The position numbers were made by a program, and so were the translations under genes. Below the pieces are notes generated by a model that was given only the letters and a program-made list of their open reading frames with translations, did not search any database and had not been told where the DNA came from. Shown here piece after piece: positions 1 through 11,464 of a stretch of 64,000 nucleotides of DNA. The stretch comes from Serpula lacrymans var. lacrymans S7.9. Lineage: Eukaryota > Basidiomycota > Agaricomycetes > Boletales > Serpulaceae. Where the stretch lies: the NCBI RefSeq assembly GCF_000218685.1, contig NW_006763295.1, forward strand, positions 1,844,430-1,908,429, in the 5' to 3' direction. The number at the start of each line of letters is the position of its first letter. Position 1 is the first letter of the stretch.

Positions 1-192
1 CATCATACATGCCAGATCCTCATGTTTCTCAGTCAGTGCCTCAAGGCTGACACGTTATTTTACATATATAAGTAGCTAGTTTTCACTGTACATGCTTCAG
101 CTTTTGATTTCCTCTTAATAAACTAGTTCAACTACCTGCTGTAGATTCAACATCTTTCACTTTGTTAGCTCAGTATAAGTGAAGGCGTTATA
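1..192 (+). repeat. LTR A, 3' part of the 5' LTR of gypsy element 1
   Basis: Nearly identical to 6115-6305. It ends in GAAGGCGTTATA like the other copy, after which the sequences diverge. A TATA-like ACATATATAAG lies at 63-73 and AATAAA at 116-121. The first part of the LTR is outside the window. Confidence 0.85.
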
Positions 193-918
193 TAATTGAA
201 AGCTGGTATAGCACTTAGTTGGATGAATCAAATAGAGGCTACCATCATCATAATCCTAATTCCCATCACAACAATCCTATTCTTCCTTTTACTCAAACTT
301 GACTTTTTCCTCACCACACCATCCTCATCTATTACATCACCTACCCCCCGACCATCTACCATCCTCACTTTTATCCAATCTACACCATCCAACTCCTCTT
401 TGGAAACCATTCCACTTTCCCCCATCACTTGCCCTACCAATCCCGTACTTAGAGACCAAAACAACGTGGAGTTGTTGAGGTTTTATTAGCTACAACTTTT
501 TACCTACATTTACCTTTCGCTTTCCTCTGACCAGGCCGCGCACTTGCGTACACCAGTCGGGAGAAGAACCAACAGCCTAATAAGCGGGTTAATCTGAGAC
601 AACCGTTTGGACCTCAGACTTCATACAATACTTTTTAGTTACCTTTTATTAAGAATAGTTTTACATACACGGTAGTAGGGAACAGAAGAGGATCCCTTTA
701 CCTAAAGAGAAGACAGAGAAAGGGAACTTACAAAATTGATGTGTCGATCCAAATTTGTCATTTGGGGAACCATTTTTGTATGCCCTTTGCCAAAGAACCA
801 TGCAGTATCTGGTCGTTCCTTGATTTCACCCCTGAACCAAAATAAGAAACACCAGAACCACAACCCCTATTCCCACAACCACCAACCAACAAAGATGTCT
901 TTCAATGCATAGAGAGAG
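193..918 (+). other. Leader of gypsy element 1 between 5' LTR and gag
   Basis: This stretch holds an open frame of 97 codons from 196 with a hydrophobic start (residues 13-34) and then a Ser/Thr/Pro-rich stretch. It has no recognisable domain and no second copy in the window. The rest has stops in all forward frames that I read. It may contain decayed gag sequence or leader RNA. I cannot assign a function. Confidence 0.4.
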
Positions 919-1183
919 ATGAACCCAGACATGTTACTCCCATCAACACCAGGATTGGGGATGAACGGATTAGGAGAGGCCCTACCGCCTACTCCACAAA
1001 GGGAACCATCGCCCACACCAGAGTTGAGGTAAATGCAGAACCTAGAGATGATGGTCCGGATGGCAGTGAACGCCGCAATCCAGGACAACAATGCCGAGTG
1101 GGAAAGGCGATTCCTACAAAGAGATGCAGAAGTTGCCGGCTTGCGAAGAAGGCTCGCAATGCAGCCATCACAGCAGCAGACGG
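919..1183 (+). pseudogene. gag, N-terminal part (gypsy element 1), split from its remainder
   Basis: The frame from ATG 919 reads a Pro-rich start and then a charged coiled-coil-like stretch (NAEWERRFLQRDAEVAGLRR), interrupted by one TAA at 1036-1038. It stops where the 1.8-kb TG...CA element begins at 1184. If that element and one copy of the 4-bp duplication (ACGG 1180-1183, ATGG 3003-3006) are removed, this frame runs straight into the gag frame at 3007 without a shift. The two pieces therefore belonged to one gag gene. Assignment to gag is inferred from position and this continuity. Confidence 0.7.
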
Positions 1184-3002
1184 TGTCATGCACCAAAGTT
1201 GATTGGTAGCATGGACAGGTGTCAATAATGAAGCGGATATTCAAAAAGACTCACCTTTGCGCCACACAGGCACAGTTCCACGTGGAATAGTAATTAATAT
1301 TGCCTTTTTCGAACTTGTGGCTGATCAGCACCACCTCTATTAGGCAATCCAGTCACGCTCACCTTTGCTTTTCCATCCGGTACTTTCCGCGTTTCGGCAT
1401 TTCGGCAAATTTTCGCGTCGCCACTGGCTACACATTGCATTGCACCCTCGCTTTTGTCGTTTCCCTTACTCCCCTTCCTTTGCCTAGCCCCACCATGGGC
1501 CCCTTCCTCTCCTTTTTATTCTCACCTGATGGTCGTTTCTGGATCCCCATTCTAATCCACTTTTTCGTCACCTCCACCCTCCTCCTCCTCATCTTATTTG
1601 CACCCCCACCATTTCTGATGTCACCACTTCCTATCCGCTTCCGTCGCTGATCCGTTGACTACCACGTGCCACTGCTGATATCAACAAAGCCCTGGCGGCC
1701 GGTCCAAATAGGGCAGCAGGTCCATCTTCATGACGTCGATCTGCCATCATATACTATCAAAACATCGGTCGCTCATCTTGCCTGGTTGGAGCGTGGGTAG
1801 GTAGTTTTTGAGCTGGAGAAGGTTCATCCCCTTGCGTTGCCCATGTTCATCGCTGTCCCATTCACTTGGGTACACTTATCTTTTGTCCATCGTCTTCGCT
1901 ACAGTTACACCTACCACACGCTGCCTGGGACTCACTTGTTCCAAATTGGAACTACTCCTCTCCCTCCCTCGTTTGATCAGGTGGTCCAACACAACCAGTC
2001 CATTGGTAAGGCCATGGAATTGTCGGATTTGGACTAGGTGGTGGACCGGTGGCTCCAGTTTCTTTTTCTTCAGCAGAACATTCATTTACAGTGCAATTGT
2101 TTTTGATTTTTGAATCATTTTTGTGGACACATATTTTTTAGAATGCCTGACTGACAATAAAGGAACTGTGTTGATACTGATAGTGTTTTGCCTTGCCCTT
2201 TTCTTTACTGCATCTTCCCATGACATCATGATTTTCCTGCTCTCTTTTTGCTATCGGACTTTACTTTATGGCCGTACAAACCTGTGACATTACTCACAAC
2301 ATTCATTGTTCTATCCCTTGCTTTTCTTTTTTTGACAATCTTATCCTGTACTACCTACGCAGGATTCGTCAGTGTATATTCCTTCCTTCATGTTCTTTCT
2401 CATTCTTTTTGCACAGCTATACTGTGCATAGCCTACCTTTCTTTTACTATATAAACCCCTGTATTTTACCTTGTAAAAAAACAATAAGAACTCCAATCCA
2501 GACTTCTTCTCTAATCTCAAGTTCACTACTCACTGCTACTTGTGATCCAGTGTGGTCACAACACTTCCCACTGCTACCACTGTTAATTGCTGTCATCGTC
2601 ACTTCCCACTTTTGAAGTCATTGTTATCCCTTTCGATTAGAGTCCTTCTGAGCACTACAGTTTGTGCGTCAGGAGCCTTCTATCACTGGGAACCTTGTCA
2701 CCTCGTCATCCTTGTTGTTCTCAAACCTACCTTGTGCTACAATTAGCAAGGTAGTGCTGGTCTATACTCGTCACTAAGCCCCTATCTTCTATCAATTCAA
2801 CTATCCCTCCTCCTCAAAACCCACACTCATACATTTCTGGGTTTGACTTTGAAGAATTGTCATACATACCACCCCACGAACAACCAGAGCACCCACTGTT
2901 TTAGGAGGCAAAGCCCATAAACAAGTTCTGTGGAATCTGGGAGGATTGTGTGTTAGTTTGTTTTTGTGTGTGGTTTTCTAACTGCAGTTCTCATCATCGA
3001 CA
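1184..3002 (+). mobile_element. 1.8-kb TG...CA element, copy 1 (possible long solo LTR) inserted in gag
   Basis: The segment starts TGTCATGCACC and ends CATCATCGACA, so it has LTR-like TGTC...GACA ends. It matches 16459-18485 over its whole length apart from a 214-bp insertion there (1819 versus 1813 bp). The 4 bases on either side are ACGG and ATGG, a one-mismatch target duplication. It has a TATA-like CTATATAAAC near 2447 and AATAAA near 2157, which fits a very long LTR with a long U3. It carries the ORF at 1495-2037 on the plus strand. It could instead be a small non-autonomous element. Its internal counterpart is not in this window. Confidence 0.75.
1495..2037 (+). pseudogene. Membrane-protein ORF of the 1.8-kb element, copy 1 (two stop codons)
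   Basis: From ATG 1495 in an optimal start context (CCACCATGG) the frame is collinear with the intact ORF at 16978-17520: both are 543 nt with no insertion or deletion. Copy 1 has TGA at 1648-1650 and TAG at 1798-1800. Residues about 14-36 are a hydrophobic membrane segment (FWIPILIHFFVTSTLLLLIL); the rest looks soluble. The terminal TAG (2035-2037) is followed in frame by another plausible 22 codons, so the ancestral protein may have been longer. I recognise no family. Confidence 0.6.
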
Positions 3003-3944
3003 ATGGGCCGGCCTGTTGAACACAAAGCAAACTACAGAAAGACTGCATTGGCCAAGCCTGAGCTATATAACAGCAACAAAAAGAAGTTCCAGAACTTCTT
3101 TGAATCATTACAGCTCCACTTTGGAGCAAACCCCGAATACTTCCGGATAGAGGTGAACAAGATTAATTTTGCCCTATCCTATATGACAAGTGGAGCAGCA
3201 GCAGCACTACAAACAGAATGGGTTGAGAGAAAGATGCCAGCAGAGGAGCCGACAGATATTGAGGAGATAGAACAGTTGGAAAGCTGGGCTCATTTTGAGT
3301 CCATGCTCAAAGACCACTTCCAAGGCATGTTCAAGGAGGAAAGAAGCAAGTACGAGATTATGTACTTGAAACAGGGTACCCTTACTACACAAGAGTACTT
3401 TGTAAAATTTGAAGCAACAAGAAGACGCGCAGGATACAATGTGAAAGGGAATGAACAATTCCTAATCACATTAATCAGAAACAACATAAATGCCCCCCTG
3501 ATCAAACAGATCATCTACTCGGGAAATATTCCCAAAACTTACACTGAGTGGAAAACAAGGATCATTACAAATGATCAGCTGTGGTGGGATCAAGCGGAGA
3601 ACGAGCGGATGATGAAAGGTATGGCCAACAGCAGCTCTGGTTCCGGAAACTGGGGACCCAATGGTTGGTACCAAGGAGAGGGCGCTTTGGAGAAGAAGGC
3701 CGAGATGTTGGAAGAGAAGAAAGACGGGACTGGAACCACCTATGGTGGAACCGGTCAAAGAATGGAAGTTGACAAGGCAAAGTACCGGGCAGAAGGCAGG
3801 TGCTTCAAGTGTGGAGAAAAGGGGCACAGGGCCCAGGATCACAAAGAAGGAGGCAGTGCAGCTGCAAAGCCGAAGTTCAACCTTTGCACCATGTTGGAAG
3901 GAATGAAGAAAGAAGAGCAAGATGAGCTCTTAAAGGATTTTTAA
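3003..3944 (+). pseudogene. gag: gag, C-terminal part with zinc knuckle (gypsy element 1)
   Basis: This open frame of 313 codons encodes the nucleocapsid-type protein that packages element RNA. Residues about 35-200 resemble the Ty3/gypsy retrotransposon gag domain (helical, ending in a region like TYTEWKTRI). Near residue 268 is a zinc knuckle, CFKCGEKGHRAQDH, in which the expected last Cys of CX2CX4HX4C is His. The ATG at 3003 lies within the 3' flanking duplication of the 1.8-kb insertion, so it is probably not the original start; the true N terminus is at 919-1183. The frame closes at TAA before the pol remnant. Confidence 0.8.
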
Positions 3945-4119
3945 AGAGGCCGGCTGTGACTTTTCATCAGACCAAGCCCAAAGACATTTCAAATGTAAAT
4001 AAATATGCTCCTCTCTCTGTTGACGATCTTGATGCATGTACCAATACCAATGAAAATGAAACTGCATTATTTAAAGGCGCACAAGATCTGAAACAAAAGA
4101 AAGAGCAAGTTCAAAGACG

Positions 4120-5838
4120 TGTTCAATGAAAAAGAATTTGATACCCTTCCAGAGAGAAGACAATGAGATCATGTGATAGAGTTGATTCCTGGAGATCACA
4201 CGATAGACTGTAAAGTTTATCCATTAGCAAACGGAGAACAAGAACAGTTGGATGCATTTCTAAAAGAGAACCTAGAATCAGGACGCATCTGACCAAGTAA
4301 ATCTCTAATTGCTTCACCATTCTTCTTCATTAAGAAAAAAGATGGAAAACTCTGACCTGTTCAAGATTACCGGAAATTAAATGAGATCACCATCAAGAAT
4401 TGGTATCTGCTACCCCTGATTAATGAACTTGTAGACAAGCTCAGGGGAGCCAAATTCTTTACTAAACTGGATATCAGATGGGGATATAATAATATCCGGA
4501 TCAAGGAAGGAGATGAACATAAGGCGGCATTCAGAACAAACAGAGGACTATTCAAACCATTAGTCATGTTCTTCGAGTTAACAAACTTGCCTGCAATGTT
4601 CAAAACTATGATAAACTCCATCTTCAAAGACTTGATAGAAGAAGGAAAGGTTGTGATCTATCTGGATGACATTATGATCTTTACCAAAACAATTGAAGAA
4701 CACCAAGCAATGACGCGATGTGTTCTTCACATCCTGAGAAAGAACCATTTGTACTTAAAACTGGAAAAATGCGATTTTGAAGAGACCAAAACAGCATACC
4801 TGGGAAAACAAAATTTGCATGGATCCAGTGAAAGTCGAAGGAATCTTAGATTGGCCTAAATGCACAACCAAGAAGCAGGTGCAGGCCTTCCTAGGGTTCG
4901 TAAACTTTTACAGAAGGTTCGTTAAAGGATTTAGAGCAATCGCGAAACCACTTACCCAACTCACCGGTAAAGAAGAGTTTAAATGGGGAAATGAGCAAAA
5001 GGAAGTGTTTGAAGAGATAAAGAAAAGAATTAGCTCAACCCCAGTATTAGCTCTACCGACCAATGACGGTCAATACCGAGTCAAAGCAGACAGTAGCAAA
5101 TATGCTCTAGGAGCAGTGCTCTCCCAAGAGCAAGAAGGAGTCTGGAAGCTAATAGCTTACTTGTCAAAATCTCTCAATGAGACAGAGAGAAACTATGAGA
5201 TCTACGACAAGGAACTATTAGCTATCATGACAGCTTTAGAGGAATGGCGTCATTACTTGATGGATGCCGCAAAGGAGTTTGAGATTTGGACAGATCATCA
5301 AAATCTCACATACTTCAAGCAGCTTCAGAAGCTAAATAGAAGGCAAGCAAGATGGGTCAGCAAACTGGCTAACTACCACTTCACACTTCACCATAAACCA
5401 GGAGCAACCCACATCCAAGCAGACCTGCTATCTAGACGACCAGACCATGACAAGGGAGAAAATGATAACAAAAATGTTGTAGTTCACAAAGAAGATCTAT
5501 TTAAGATCAATATGTCTCTACCGGGGAAGCAAAGACAAGAAATGGAAAAAATGTCTACCCAGTCTTTAATAAAAAGCTTCTACATCCTTATAAAGAACCA
5601 ACATTCCCAGGACAGAAAAAACCAAAACCACCACCACCCGCAGAAGTAGATGGACAAAGAGAATATGAAGTAGAACAAATACTTGATTCACGATTGAAAT
5701 GTGGCAAGTTAGAATATCTACTTCACTGGAAAGGCTATGGAAAGGAAGAGCAAACATGGGAACCCAAGGGTAATGTAAAAAAACTCTCCAGATTTAATCA
5801 AAGATTTCCATGATCACTTTCCTGCGGCCCCCAGATGA
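4120..5838 (+). pseudogene. pol: pol remnant: reverse transcriptase, RNase H, chromodomain (gypsy element 1)
   Basis: The reverse transcriptase part (about 4120-4800) carries the FTKLDI and YLDDIMIF catalytic motifs. It is broken by TGA codons where the family has Trp or Arg (near 4159, 4290 and 4353) and by a frame change near 4800. The connection and RNase H part (4806-5460) keeps the acidic residues in KADSSKYALGA, NYEIYDKELLA and WTDHQNLTYF. At about 5550 the frame jumps directly to an integrase tail ([13 protein letters not shown]) and a chromodomain ([18 protein letters not shown]), so the zinc finger and DDE core are deleted. Only about 180 nt separate gag from reverse transcriptase, so protease is also gone. 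A one-base slip in an A run at 5778-5784 breaks the last codons. Confidence 0.88.
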
Positions 5839-5969
5839 ATCAATTTCACACTACATTTTCAACCCTTTGAAAATCTCACTCAACCATCACACAATCATAG
5901 ACTATTCAACTGGGGAAAACGGCAAACTTGACCCTACCTTTTGGGATGAAAGTCCTAGGGGGGGGGTAA

Positions 5970-6305
5970 TGTCACAATCCCAAACTCCACAACCTAACCT
6001 TTCATCTTATCTATCCAACTCTGATGTAGAAACACTGATATCACCATATCTAATCACATAGTAGTACTTATCTTATCTTGTCATGTGACCCTCAGTCACA
6101 TGACTACCTTACCCATCATACATGCCAGATCCTCATGTTTCTCAGTCAGTGCCTCAAGGCTGACACGTTATTTTACATATATAAGTAGCTAGTTTTCACT
6201 GTACATGCTTCAGCTTTTGATTTCCTCTTAATAAACTAGTTCAACTACCTGCTGTAGATTCAACATCTTTCATTCTGTTAGCTCGGTATAAGTGAAGGCG
6301 TTATA
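5970..6305 (+). repeat. LTR A, 3' LTR of gypsy element 1
   Basis: It begins TGTCACAATCCC directly after a G-rich polypurine tract and TAA, and ends GAAGGCGTTATA at the point where the similarity to the 5' copy stops. Length is about 336 bp. It contains the TATA-like and AATAAA signals of the left copy. Confidence 0.85.
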
Positions 6306-6959
6306 CTTAGTGAAATTTCTGATAAGTCATTGTTGTAATTTGAAGCTGCCTTGTATTTATGGACTTTGAAATAAGCAGCTAGCTGATGAAGTGTTTCTAT
6401 AGCACACCTATACAATATTCTGGCAATTATTCTCATAATTATCTTAACTTTTTTTAAAAATGTTTTTGTCAAACATTTTGGCTACTTTCACAACTGTTGT
6501 GAGACTATGAGAGTGGTAATAGATAGAGTCCAGCTATATAGTGCTATAGGCAGCTATGAGAGAGACTATAAATATGGTACCTGGTAATCAGAAAACTAGT
6601 GACATTTTTGATGTTGGACTCACTTTTACTAAATAATTAAACTCAAATATATAATCCCTGAAGTATACAATAGATAATTGATATTGTATTATATTACTGA
6701 AATATAGCTACTATAGCTCAAAATCAACACTCATAGCTCATATAGCCTTACTACTACTACTGTAGCAATGTTTAAAGGCAAGATAAAACTATTATAGCCT
6801 ATATAGTAACCTACCAGCTATATAACAATATGGTTTTTCCTGATGCACTGCAAATATGGGACATTTGTTCACAGAGTGGGCAATGATATAGATATCATCA
6901 CTGGTGCAATTTTTGTCAACCATGTCACACATCTTAGCATATAGGGATCTGGTGCTAAG
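6306..6959. other. AT-rich spacer between two gypsy elements
   Basis: No credible gene. Short motifs such as ATAGCT and TATAGC recur many times (6480-6830). The last five bases, CTAAG (6955-6959), are the left target duplication of gypsy element 2. Confidence 0.6.
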
Positions 6960-7294
6960 TGTTATGAACTGTGTTCTCTGTGGACTTTACTTTATTTTTA
7001 AGTAGCTATACACCGCTACTTACCTTTACTTTCCCACATACTGTTACCTATTATTATTTCACCTGTCAATGTTTGTTCAACACAAACACCTACCCTAAAG
7101 TAGACAAGTATATATATACACCTGTATTGTAGTTACCATATGATTGTACACTTCAACAGTGTAACTTGGTATTCATCAGCTTGAATCTTATTATCAGAAT
7201 ATACCTCAAACCTATTTATAAACGGGCTTATCAGAAACTACTTCACATCCAGAAACCCCTTGTGTTAACAGGCTTGCACATTCCAAGCGTAATA
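6960..7294 (+). repeat. LTR C, 5' LTR of gypsy element 2
   Basis: It begins TGTTATGAACTG and ends GCGTAATA, aligned to GCATAACA in the 3' copy, so the terminal CA has mutated. A TATATATACACC stretch near 7108-7119 is a plausible core promoter. Length equals that of the 3' LTR. Confidence 0.88.
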
Positions 7295-7357
7295 AAACAA
7301 TTGTATTCCATATCTGTATCCCACACCTTATAGTGAAGGGACGAAAAAGACAACAAA

Positions 7358-8637
7358 ATGTTGCAAGGAAGAAGGCCCACCACCAGGGCACAAACCAGAG
7401 CAGAACCAGCCCAGACAGCAACACCCCCAGTGTTGTCTAGACAAGGAAGGACAGCAGCACCACCTCCCTTTCCCCAACCCAATGTCACTTGACTCCACAC
7501 CAGAGAACAAGCAGGCGGATTCTACAAAGCCAGAACATGTTGGCTACAGTACTACACAGAAAGCCACCCACAGCTAATACCCAGAACCCAACATAATCCC
7601 CCAGTAGTTGCATCAGACATCTACAACAAAAACAAATTTGAAGACTTCGCAGCAGAAGGTCAACCAATACCACCTCCCACACCACAGATACTTCCCACAG
7701 CACCCAATTCATTGCCAATTCCACCAACGCGCACCATATCCAATGCTGCAGCTACCAAAACTACCAAGTTTGGACAAATAGACAATTCTGATGGAATGCC
7801 CGATCAAGCCAACGAATGGATGTTATCAGCCAAAGCATATTTTGACGTAAATGACACCATCTATGACTCAGACAGAAAAAAGGTTTTTGAAGCACTTTCT
7901 CACATGAAAGAGGGGGCAGCCCTGGCATGGGAAGAAACCAAATTAACAGAATACATAGGATCAGCAAAATACCCAAAATGGACGGACTTTGAAACTGACT
8001 TTAATGGGACATTCATTATTGCGGATGTAAAAGGAGCGGCCAGCGCTGCCCTCATGACAATGAAAATGGAAACAGGGGGAAAAGCAGTAAAATTCAACTC
8101 TTGTTTCATGGTAGAAGCACGGAAGAGTGGCTTAAACGATGGAGGACTGATCATGGTGTATAAAAGTTCTATACGCCCATACCTCCTTTGAAACATACTT
8201 AACTCCTCCACACAACCCAAAATTATTGCAGGATGGATGAGCACTGTTTCTGGCCTAGATGCCAACTGGACAAACTCAAACAGCATTAGTGAAGGAAAAT
8301 GGGGAAAGAAGGGAGAAAAGAAGAAAGAGGAAAAAGGAGGAAGAAGCCAATTATCCTCGGTGAAATGTTTAACCAAAAACAAAGAAGACTTGCTCAAAAG
8401 AGATGGGCAATGCTTTATATGCAAAGAACAAGGATATATCTCACAATTCTGTCCAGAAAAGAAGAAAGGAAAACAACCAGACCAAAGAATTAGGATGGCA
8501 GAAGTTGCAGAAAAGGATGAAACAGAAACAGTGGTGGAAGATGGAAAAGGAATTTCTCACATCCTCAAAATGTGGAGAGAACTCAATGAAGCAGACCAAG
8601 CCAGCGCCATTGATGGATTGGAAAAGGAGGGTTTTTG
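7358..8637 (+). pseudogene. gag: gag (gypsy element 2)
   Basis: An ATG at 7358 opens a Pro/Ala/Arg-rich start that stops at TGA near 7490. The main gag domain follows at about 7630-8190 (ANEWMLSAKAYFDVND, ALAWEETKL), then a stop at 8189-8191. The rest, 8237-8637, has a Lys/Glu-rich linker and a zinc knuckle CFICKEQGYISQFC, in which the His of CX2CX4HX4C is Tyr. It ends in a short acidic tail of the type that precedes protease in gypsy elements. At least two stops make it a pseudogene. It is clearly different in sequence from gag of element 1. Confidence 0.8.
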
Positions 8638-8724
8638 AAAGGACAATCCACCCCAATGTTAGTACCGTCCAAAATAGCCGTTGTAACCATAGCCACGATC
8701 AATTCAAACTTGTTATGAATTAAT

Positions 8725-9300
8725 ACCACATTGCGACAAAAAACCATTGGAACAAAAGCATTAATAGACTCGGGGGCGACAGATGACTTCATGGACGCAA
8801 AACGATCAAGCATCGCTTACCACTCAACAAACTTGAAATGCCCATCACATGCAAAAATGTGGATGGAACCATCAGTAATGGAGGGAAAATCAATCACTAC
8901 ACCTATCAACAAATAGAAGCAGGAGGAAGGAATGCCATGTGCAAATTCCTTATCACTGGATTAGGAAAAGAAGATATTCTCCTTGGATACCCATGGCTCC
9001 ACAAGGTTAACCCCACAATAGACTGGACGTCAAAAAGCGTAGACACCCAATAGGCCATTCGCACAATCCGATCACACTCTAACTGATCCTTGATTTGCAC
9101 CATCCCGATTGAGCAACTGGAACTATTGATCAACTATGTACACAAAACACGTATTTTTGCGAAAACTAACACTGCAATGGAACTAGCCATCCAGAACAAT
9201 ATTGGGAAAAAGATAATAGAACTACCTGAAACCTACAAAGAGTTTGCACAGGTCTTTGACTTGCAAGGTCACTCAATGCCCTATTAGAAAAAGGGAAGAG
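8725..9300 (+). pseudogene. Retroviral-type aspartic protease and pre-RT linker (gypsy element 2)
   Basis: The catalytic motif is LIDSGATDDFMD near 8762-8797, and the flap-side region ILLGYPWLHKVNPTIDW lies near 8978-9025 in another frame. The linker ending at about 9285 (YKEFAQVFDL) is the segment that normally precedes reverse transcriptase. It is followed at once by RNase H sequence, so the polymerase domain has been deleted at about 9285-9300. Frame changes between the parts show decay. Confidence 0.75.
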
Positions 9301-11083
9301 TTGGAACTGGACAACAGTTGAAGAAAACGCATTTGTACTACTCAAACACCGTTTTAGTAAAGTGCCAGTCACCCAGATACCGGACCCAAACAAACCATCC
9401 CAAAGTGCGGCGGATGCATTCAAACACGCAACTGGAGCGGTTTTGAACCAACCCAATGACAATGGAGTATGGCATCCATGTGCTTTTTTCTCCAAAACGC
9501 TATCCCCAGCTGAAAAGAACTACCAAATATACAACAAAGAACTGCTTGCCGTCATCAGAGGACTAGAAGAATAGAAACATTACATTCTAAGCAGTGCCCA
9601 CACCGTAAAAATATTAACCAATCACAAGAATCTCACATATTGGCAAGAAGCCAAAAAATTGACACCTTGGCAAAGACGTTGGCAACTTCTACTCTCACAG
9701 TACAACTATACCCTAACCTCCTGTACCTGGAACACAAATGACAATTCCAGACAACCTTTCTAGAAGACCAGATTTATATACAGAAGCAGGGGGGCACAAC
9801 ACACCTCTACTCCCAAAAACTGTTTTTGCCACAGTAGCAAACACCAACCCATTTTTCACACGTATACAAACCAACTTACATGAAGGAATCAAATTACCGA
9901 TGCACTCGGATCCCAAGGATTGGACCATCAAAATGATGACGTGTTTTACAAAGGACACTATTACATTCTCACAACAACCGAGAGAAAAGCATGTATACAA
10001 CAACAACACAATTTGGTGACAGCCAGACATCCAATTAGTAACAAGGCATTACTATTGGCCAGGTATGACACAAATGATCAAAGATTACATGATAGGATGT
10101 GCAATATGCTAACAAAGCAAAGCAATTACAAACCCAATCAAAACACCCATCCAACCAATTTTGGGCCCAAATACTACAGAACCACTCAAAAACCTCTCAG
10201 TTGACTTCATCACAGATCTACCAGAAAGCAACTCATATGACAGTCTCATGGTTGTGGTGGACCACAGCCTTACAAAGGGGGTAATACTAGCACCTTGCAC
10301 AGAAACTATTGATGCATTAGGAACGGCTAAATCATTTCATCAACACGTGTTCAAAAGATTTGGACTACACAATAAACTCATATCCAATAGAGGACCGCAG
10401 TTTGCATCAGATGTTACCAAAGAACTAGCCAGATTACTCAAAACCAAAGTCAATCTATCAACAGCATATCACCTCTAATTGGATGGAGAAACCAAAAGGG
10501 TGAACCAGGAGATAGAAATATACTTACAAATTTTCTACAACAACTTAACACACACTTGGACAGAATATCTCACAATGGCAGAATTCTGCCACAATAATAG
10601 ACCACATTTGGCACGAAACAAATCACCATTTTACCTCATAATGGGATACCATCCTAGAGATCTCCCCATAACGCCAATAACAACTAACATACCGGCAGTA
10701 AGCAAAAGGCTATCCAACCTACTTGAAACAAGGACCATAGTGTTACAAGCCCACAAACTGGCAAGAGCACGCATGCAAAAATACTCACAACATCTGTTAC
10801 CCACATTTACAATCAGACAAAATGTTTGGTTAGAAGCAACTAACCTAAAGAAAAAGGGAACACCTTACCGAAAGTTCAATTGGAAACAAGAAGGACCCTT
10901 TGTTGTTCTCAAAAAAGTGTCACCGGTTAACTACTGACTAAAACTCCCAGACACGTAGAAAATCCATCCCGTGTTTCATGCCACTTTTCTAACCCCATAC
11001 AAACAAATCAAAGTCCACGGAGAAAACTACATAAGACCACTGGCAGAGATAATCAATGATCAAGAAGAATATGAAATAGAAGC
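9300..11083 (+). pseudogene. pol: pol remnant: RNase H and integrase (gypsy element 2)
   Basis: RNase H spans about 9300-9760 (ADAFKHATGAVLNQ, NYQIYNKELLAVI, LTNHKNLTYW). The first conserved acidic residue is present as AD, and the TDHKNL Asp has become Asn. The integrase core begins at about 10190 with SVDFITDLPES and continues with ISNRGPQFASD, where the second catalytic Asp is Asn. KRVNQEIEIYL supplies the Glu. The tail (KIHPVFHATFLTPY) reaches 11083, where a solo LTR interrupts the chromodomain reading EYEIEA. The reading continues at 15960. Stops at 9572-9574, 10476-10478 and 10936-10938 inactivate it. Confidence 0.85.
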
Positions 11084-11156
11084 TGTAACAACCAAGAGTT
11101 AGTTACTCTGGTGCACAACTCAGACAAGCAAAAAGGGAGTACCAATCAACAGTATG

Positions 11157-11435
11157 TGTTCAATTGAGAACTTCTGGGAAGTGTCTAGCCACTTGCTGAG
11201 AGCTAACAGGGACAGAACTAGAGTTCAGTATGAGTAACTAAAGAATAGGAATACTGGACTCTGCAATACTAGTCCGAAGTTTTGTAAACAAAGGTAAACA
11301 AATCAGCCACAAAGGCAAAATTATAGAATGCTCAGTGAATACTGAACAATACAGCAAAAAGAATAAAGAGGAAAGTGATTTAGAAAGAAGGGAAAATAGA
11401 TAGCACAACTAGGTGCAGAATCACCAAAACTAACA
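11157..11435 (-). repeat. 3' LTR of the copia element
   Basis: On the plus strand it reads TGTTCAATTG...ACTAACA. It is 279 bp and lacks the 54-bp duplication found in the other LTR. Confidence 0.88.
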
Positions 11436-11464
11436 CTCCCCCCTGATGCTACACCTCCCAAGCA

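Larger units (their letters stand above)
1..6305 (+). mobile_element. Ty3/gypsy element 1 (chromovirus type), defective, 5' LTR cut by window edge
   Basis: A sequence of about 190 bp at the left edge returns at 6115-6305, so these are the two LTRs of one element. Between them lie gag (919-1183 plus 3003-3944), a reverse transcriptase and RNase H region (about 4120-5460) and an integrase tail with chromodomain (about 5556-5838), in Ty3/gypsy order. A G-rich polypurine tract (5957-5966) abuts the 3' LTR. Protease and the integrase zinc-finger and catalytic core are missing, gag is split by a 1.8-kb insertion, and pol has several in-frame TGA codons, so the element cannot move on its own. The target duplication cannot be tested because the left flank is outside the window. 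Confidence 0.9.

Noticed and set aside
867..1244. Minus-strand 125-codon frame
   Set aside because: It overlaps the plus-strand gag frame whose continuity across the 1.8-kb insertion is shown by the restored reading frame.
1186..2562. Inner LTR suggested by TGTGACATTACTC (about 2284) and GTGGTCACA (about 2561)
   Set aside because: The inverted ends are short, there is no target duplication, and the sister copy is collinear through both points, so these lie inside the 1.8-kb unit.
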